From: Alphaproteobacteria bacterium
Lineage (GTDB): Bacteria > Pseudomonadota > Alphaproteobacteria > Rhizobiales > Aestuariivirgaceae
DNA: 8,591 nt
Assembly (NCBI GenBank): GCA_026400595.1
Contig: JAPLOT010000263.1
Location: 1-8,591 of the forward strand
Direction: 5' to 3'
The position numbers and the translations under genes are program-made. Of this stretch, positions 5,555 through 8,591 are shown piece by piece. A model generated the notes under the pieces. The model saw only the letters and a list, made by a program, of their open reading frames with translations, made no database searches and was not told where the DNA came from. Numbering within the stretch: the stretch's first letter is position 1; the number at the start of each line of letters is the position of its first letter.

Positions 5555-6288
5555 TTCTCTTTCCTGCGATCGACCTGAAGGATGGCCAATGCGTGCGCCT
5601 GAAGCTGGGAGACATGGCGCAGGCGACGGTCTTCAACGACGATCCGGCCGCACAGGCCATGGCCTTCCAGCGCCAGGGCTTCTCATGGCTGCATCTCGTC
5701 GATCTCAATGGCGCCTTTGCCGGCCAGCCGGTGAACGGCCGTGCCGTCGAGGCGATCCTCAAGGCCGTGACCATTCCGGTGCAGCTGGGCGGCGGCATCC
5801 GGAGCATGGCGCAGATCGAGTCCTGGCTCGCGCATGGCATCCGCCGCGTCATCCTTGGCACCGTGGCGCTGCGCGATCCGCAGCTGGTGAAGGAGGCCTG
5901 CCGTAGGTTTCCGGGCCGCATCGTGGTCGGCATCGATGCGCGCGGCGGGCGCGTCGCGGTGGAAGGCTGGGCCGAAACGGCCGACATCACCGCCAACGCA
6001 CTGGCGCGGCAGTTCGCCGATGCCGGCGTTGCCGCCATCATCTTCACCGACATCGATCGCGATGGCGTCCTGAAGGGACTCAATATCGACTCGACCCTGG
6101 AACTCGCCGCGGCGACCACCATTCCCGTCATCGCCAGCGGCGGCCTGGCCTCGATCGCGGACGTGAAGCGCCTGCTGCAGCCCGACTGCAGGATCCTCGA
6201 AGGCGCCATCTCGGGCCGTGCGCTCTATGATGGCCGGCTCGATGCGCGCGCGGCGCTGGCGCTCATCCGCAATGCGGAGGCGGCATGA
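5551..6288 (+). CDS. hisA: ProFAR isomerase (phosphoribosylformimino-AICAR-phosphate isomerase) HisA
   Basis: HisA converts ProFAR to PRFAR, the substrate of HisH-HisF, by an Amadori rearrangement. The 245-residue protein is a full (beta/alpha)8 barrel. It begins MILFPAIDLKDGQCVRL, with the catalytic base/acid Asp8. The second catalytic aspartate is Asp129 in GIDAR, and IIFTDIDRDG (163-172) supplies the Thr/Asp loop. Phosphate-binding glycine loops are LGGGIRS (79-85) and IASGGLAS (194-201). ATG 5551 is chosen because it gives the conserved N-terminus and overlaps the hisH stop by four bases. An in-frame GTG at 5542 would add only three residues. HisA and HisF are ancient paralogues that lie side by side here. 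Confidence 0.98.
   Translation: MILFPAIDLKDGQCVRLKLGDMAQATVFNDDPAAQAMAFQRQGFSWLHLVDLNGAFAGQPVNGRAVEAILKAVTIPVQLGGGIRSMAQIESWLAHGIRRVILGTVALRDPQLVKEACRRFPGRIVVGIDARGGRVAVEGWAETADITANALARQFADAGVAAIIFTDIDRDGVLKGLNIDSTLELAAATTIPVIASGGLASIADVKRLLQPDCRILEGAISGRALYDGRLDARAALALIRNAEAA
6276..6280 (+). promoter_or_regulatory. Shine-Dalgarno site for hisF inside hisA
   Basis: GGAGG within the last codons of hisA lies nine bases before ATG 6290. It supports that ATG over upstream in-frame starts from 6218, which fall inside hisA. Confidence 0.75.
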
Positions 6289-6289
6289 C

Positions 6290-7048
6290 ATGCTGAAGGC
6301 GCGCCTCATCCCCTGTCTCGACGTGAAGGACGGCCGCGTGGTCAAGGGCGTCAATTTCGTCGACCTGCGCGACGCCGGCGATCCCGTGGAAATCGCCAAG
6401 GCCTATGACGCTGCGGGTGCGGACGAACTCTGCTTTCTCGACATTACCGCGACGCACGAGAACCGCGGCATCATCCTCGATGTGGTGAGCCGCACGGCCG
6501 AAGCCTGCTTCATGCCGCTGACGGTCGGCGGCGGCGTGCGCAAGCTCGATGACATCCGCCATCTGCTGCTGGCCGGCGCCGACAAGGTGTCGATCAATTC
6601 GGCGGCCGTGGCCGACCGCGACTTCGTGCGCCAGGCCGCGGAGAAATTCGGCAGCCAATGCGTCGTCGTGGCGATCGACGCCAAGCAGGTCGCACCCGGC
6701 AGATGGGAGATCTTCACCCATGGCGGCCGCAAGCCCACCGGCATCGATGCGGTGGATTTCGCACGCGACGTGGTGGCGCGCGGCGCCGGCGAAATCCTGC
6801 TCACCTCGATGGACCGCGACGGCACCGGCCAGGGCTTCGACCTGGCGCTGACCCGCGCCATTGCCGATGCGGTTCCGGTTCCGGTCATCGCCTCGGGCGG
6901 CGTCGGTACGCTGGATCACCTCGTCGCGGGCATACGCGATGGCCATGCCGCCGCCGTGCTGGCCGCAACGATCTTCCATTTCGGAACCTATTCCATCGCC
7001 GAGGCCAAGCGGCATCTTTCGTCCAATGGCATCCAGATGCGGCTGTGA
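6290..7048 (+). CDS. hisF: Imidazole glycerol phosphate synthase, cyclase subunit HisF
   Basis: HisF uses ammonia passed from HisH to convert PRFAR into imidazole glycerol phosphate (to HisB) and AICAR (to purine synthesis). The 252-residue (beta/alpha)8 barrel has the diagnostic start LKARLIPCLDVKDGRVVKG, with catalytic Asp11. The second catalytic aspartate is Asp130 in VVAIDAK. LTVGGGVRKLDDI (77-89), TSMDRDGTGQGFD (172-184) and IASGGVGTLDH (200-210) are the phosphate and substrate loops. It begins one base after the hisA stop. The frame remains open back to 6218, but that part is a shadow of hisA. It ends 11 bases before hisE. Length and all key residues are normal. Confidence 0.98.
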   Translation: MLKARLIPCLDVKDGRVVKGVNFVDLRDAGDPVEIAKAYDAAGADELCFLDITATHENRGIILDVVSRTAEACFMPLTVGGGVRKLDDIRHLLLAGADKVSINSAAVADRDFVRQAAEKFGSQCVVVAIDAKQVAPGRWEIFTHGGRKPTGIDAVDFARDVVARGAGEILLTSMDRDGTGQGFDLALTRAIADAVPVPVIASGGVGTLDHLVAGIRDGHAAAVLAATIFHFGTYSIAEAKRHLSSNGIQMRL

Positions 7049-7049
7049 T

Positions 7050-7054
7050 AGGAG
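7050..7054 (+). promoter_or_regulatory. Shine-Dalgarno site fixing the hisE start
   Basis: AGGAG, five bases before ATG 7060, lies in the short hisF-hisE gap. It marks the true start in a reading frame that is otherwise open far back into hisF. Confidence 0.8.
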
Positions 7055-7059
7055 AAACG

Positions 7060-7392
7060 ATGAACAACCATCGACTGGAGGTCCTGGCGCGTCTCGCCGA
7101 CACCGTCGCGGCGCGAAAGGCCGCGCCCGGCGCTGACTCCTATACGGCGAAGCTGCTGGGCAGGGGTGTCGAATCCTGCGCCAAGAAACTCGGGGAAGAG
7201 GCGGTCGAGGCAGCACTTGCCGCCGTCTCCGGAGACCGCCGCCAGATTGCCGCCGAGTCGGCCGACCTGCTCTATCACCTCGTCGTCGTTCTGGCAGCCA
7301 CCGGCGTCGACCTGGCCGAGGTGATGGCGGAACTCGAACGCCGCGAAGGCACCAGCGGGCTTGCCGAAAAGGCCAGCCGCCCGAAGAGCTGA
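7060..7392 (+). CDS. hisE: Phosphoribosyl-ATP pyrophosphohydrolase HisE
   Basis: HisE cleaves phosphoribosyl-ATP to phosphoribosyl-AMP and pyrophosphate, the second step of histidine synthesis. The 110-residue all-helical protein of the MazG/PRA-PH type has SYTAKLLGRG (27-36), then KKLGEEAVEA (42-51) and ESADLLYHL (66-74). The acidic E-E-x-x-E and E-x-x-D residues of the two helices bind the magnesium. It is a stand-alone HisE, not fused to a HisI cyclohydrolase, and hisI is not in this window. ATG 7060 follows an AGGAG site. The stop is two bases before the coaA ATG, so the two genes are probably read from the same transcript. Confidence 0.96.
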   Translation: MNNHRLEVLARLADTVAARKAAPGADSYTAKLLGRGVESCAKKLGEEAVEAALAAVSGDRRQIAAESADLLYHLVVVLAATGVDLAEVMAELERREGTSGLAEKASRPKS

Positions 7393-7394
7393 TC

Positions 7395-8345
7395 ATGGAT
7401 GAACTTGCCAAGGAAGTCTCGCCCTTCCATCGTTTCTCGCGCGAGGAATGGGCCGCCCGGCGCGCCGATACGCCGATGACCCTGATCCAGGCCGACCTCG
7501 ACGAGCTGCGCAGCCTCAACGACCGCATCGACCTGACGGAGGTGGAGACCATCTACCTTCCGCTGTCGCGCCTGCTGACGCTCTACGTCGAGGCGACACG
7601 CGGCCTGTTCCGCGCCACCAACCATTTCCTCCACCTCAACGACCGCAAGGTGCCCTACATCATCGGCATGGCCGGCAGTGTCGCGGTGGGCAAAAGCACC
7701 ACGGCACGCATCCTGCAACGGCTTCTGGCGCGCTGGCCACGCCAGCCCAAGGTGGATCTCGTCACCACAGACGGATTCCTCCTGCCCAACGCAGTTCTCG
7801 AACGCGAGGGCCTGATGGCCCGTAAGGGCTTCCCGGAAAGTTATGATCTCCCCGCCATCCTGCGCTTCATGTCCGACATCAAGGCGGGCAAGCGCGACGT
7901 CAAGGCGCCGGTCTATTCGCATCTCACCTATGACGTGCTGAAGCACGAACATGTGGTGGTGGACCAGCCCGACATCCTCATCGTCGAAGGCCTCAACGTG
8001 CTGCAGACCGGCCGCCCGCCGCGCGATGGCCGCGGCATTCCCAACACCTCCGACTTCTTCGACTTCTCGATCTATCTCGATGCCGATCCGGCGGATCTGA
8101 AGAACTGGTACATCGAGCGCTTCCTCGCGCTGCGCGATGGCGCCTTCCGCCATCCGAAGTCATACTTCAACCGCTACGCATCGCTGAGCGACAAAGAGGC
8201 GGTCGCCACCGCAACGCGCATCTGGGAGACCATCAATCTGGTGAACCTGCGCGAGAACGTGCTGCCCACGCGGCCGCGCGCCGATCTGGTCCTGCGCAAG
8301 GGTGCGGATCACTTCATCCGCAGCGTGTTCCTGCGCCGCCTATAG
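7395..8345 (+). CDS. coaA: Type I pantothenate kinase CoaA
   Basis: CoaA phosphorylates pantothenate with ATP, the first and usually rate-limiting step of coenzyme A synthesis, and in E. coli is inhibited by CoA. The 316-residue product matches the usual length of bacterial type I enzymes. It contains PYIIGMAGSVAVGKSTTAR, with P-loop GSVAVGKST at 94-102. It also has TTDGFLLPN (124-132, catalytic-type Asp126), the pantothenate/CoA region PVYSHLTYD (172-180), and ILIVEGLNVLQ (194-204). The C-terminal stretch with YFNRYA and INLVNLRENVLPTR is also family-typical. ATG 7395 lies two bases after hisE; GAAGAG just upstream may serve as ribosome site. It is not a histidine gene but ends this operon, as I recall for rhizobial relatives. 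Its last six bases overlap the convergent kinase gene. Confidence 0.97.
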   Translation: MDELAKEVSPFHRFSREEWAARRADTPMTLIQADLDELRSLNDRIDLTEVETIYLPLSRLLTLYVEATRGLFRATNHFLHLNDRKVPYIIGMAGSVAVGKSTTARILQRLLARWPRQPKVDLVTTDGFLLPNAVLEREGLMARKGFPESYDLPAILRFMSDIKAGKRDVKAPVYSHLTYDVLKHEHVVVDQPDILIVEGLNVLQTGRPPRDGRGIPNTSDFFDFSIYLDADPADLKNWYIERFLALRDGAFRHPKSYFNRYASLSDKEAVATATRIWETINLVNLRENVLPTRPRADLVLRKGADHFIRSVFLRRL

Positions 8346-8591
8346 CAGGCCCACGGCCCTGGCATGTGCCCTGAGGTTCACCTCGGGCCGCGCACCGATA
8401 TGCGAGATCACCTCGGCCGCCGCCAGCGCGCCCAGCTGCGCGCAATGGGCCAGCTTCAGCCCATGCGTGAGACCAAGGAGAAAGCCGGCGGCGAAGAGAT
8501 CGCCCGCCCCCGTCACGTCCACCACCTTGCTGACCGGGTAGGCGGGAATGGCGTGAACCTCCTCACCCCGCACCACGACACAGCCGGCTTC
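8340..8591 (-). CDS. Adenosine kinase-like PfkB-family kinase, C-terminal part (5' end outside window)
   Basis: Reading leftward from the window edge, the frame is open from 8591 to a TAG at 8342-8340, giving 83 residues. KVVDVTGAGDLFAAGFLLGL is the PfkB/ribokinase signature 2: GAGD carries the catalytic base and anion hole for phosphoryl transfer to a sugar hydroxyl. The following EVISHIGARPEVNL is typical of alphaproteobacterial proteins annotated as adenosine kinase, which make AMP from adenosine for purine salvage. Substrate choice depends on the N-terminal domain, which is not in the window, so another PfkB sugar kinase remains possible. The gene converges on coaA with a six-base coding overlap (8340-8345). 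Confidence 0.85.
   Translation of the reverse strand, partial: EAGCVVVRGEEVHAIPAYPVSKVVDVTGAGDLFAAGFLLGLTHGLKLAHCAQLGALAAAEVISHIGARPEVNLRAHARAVGLL

Noticed and set aside
6218..6289. Extended hisF start inside hisA
   Set aside because: The arginine-rich leader is a shadow of hisA. The conserved HisF start and a Shine-Dalgarno support ATG 6290.
6263..7552. Minus-strand open frame of 429 codons opposite hisF-hisE
   Set aside because: It crosses three well-supported genes and has no recognisable domain, so it is a compositional artefact. The same applies to minus-strand frames at 3656-4642 and 7275-8153.
1..8591. Mobile elements, CRISPR arrays, phage or defence genes, tRNA or rRNA
   Set aside because: I looked for spaced direct repeats, terminal inverted repeats, transposase or integrase motifs and RNA gene signatures and found none. 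Intact coding genes fill nearly the whole window.

Overview
This GC-rich window carries housekeeping genes packed almost end to end. Gene content, order and protein sequences point to an alphaproteobacterium, most likely of the Rhizobiales (Hyphomicrobiales) type. The main signs are a split hslV/hslU protease cluster divergent from hisB-DUF2628-hisH-hisA-hisF-hisE-coaA, followed by a convergent adenosine-kinase-like gene. The taxonomic call rests on remembered gene order and sequence style, not on a search.

Left part (1-3732). The tail of an XRE-type regulator gene (plus strand) runs 11 bp into the end of hslU. On the minus strand, in transcription order, lie hslV (peptidase), a multi-pass membrane protein resembling DUF2157, an AAC(6')-like GNAT acetyltransferase, and hslU (AAA+ unfoldase). 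Three of these genes meet at stop/start overlaps or within 16 bp, so they look like one translationally coupled operon. HslV and HslU form one two-component ATP-dependent protease, but here their genes are separated by two genes of unknown role. HslV has a nine-residue extension ahead of its catalytic threonine, which implies a propeptide.

Centre (3733-3856). A 124-bp divergent intergenic region must hold the promoters for both operons. It contains a strong Shine-Dalgarno for hisB, a 28-bp imperfect inverted repeat, a second 12-bp palindrome, and only weak promoter-like boxes.

Right part (3857-8345). Five histidine genes encode imidazoleglycerol-phosphate dehydratase (HisB), both subunits of IGP synthase (HisH, HisF), the ProFAR isomerase (HisA) and the PRA-PP pyrophosphohydrolase (HisE). 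They are joined by a small DUF2628 membrane protein between hisB and hisH, and by coaA (type I pantothenate kinase) at the end. Gene junctions are TGATG, a 4-nt gap, ATGA, a 1-nt gap, an 11-nt gap and a 2-nt gap. hisG, hisD, hisC and hisI are not in the window. The far right end (8340-8591, minus) is the C-terminal part of a PfkB-family adenosine kinase that overlaps coaA tail-to-tail.

I saw no tRNA, rRNA, CRISPR, insertion sequence, phage gene or clear intrinsic terminator. No stretch over 300 bp lacks a gene. The least explained parts are the two passengers between hslV and hslU, the DUF2628 gene inside the his operon, and the structured divergent promoter region.
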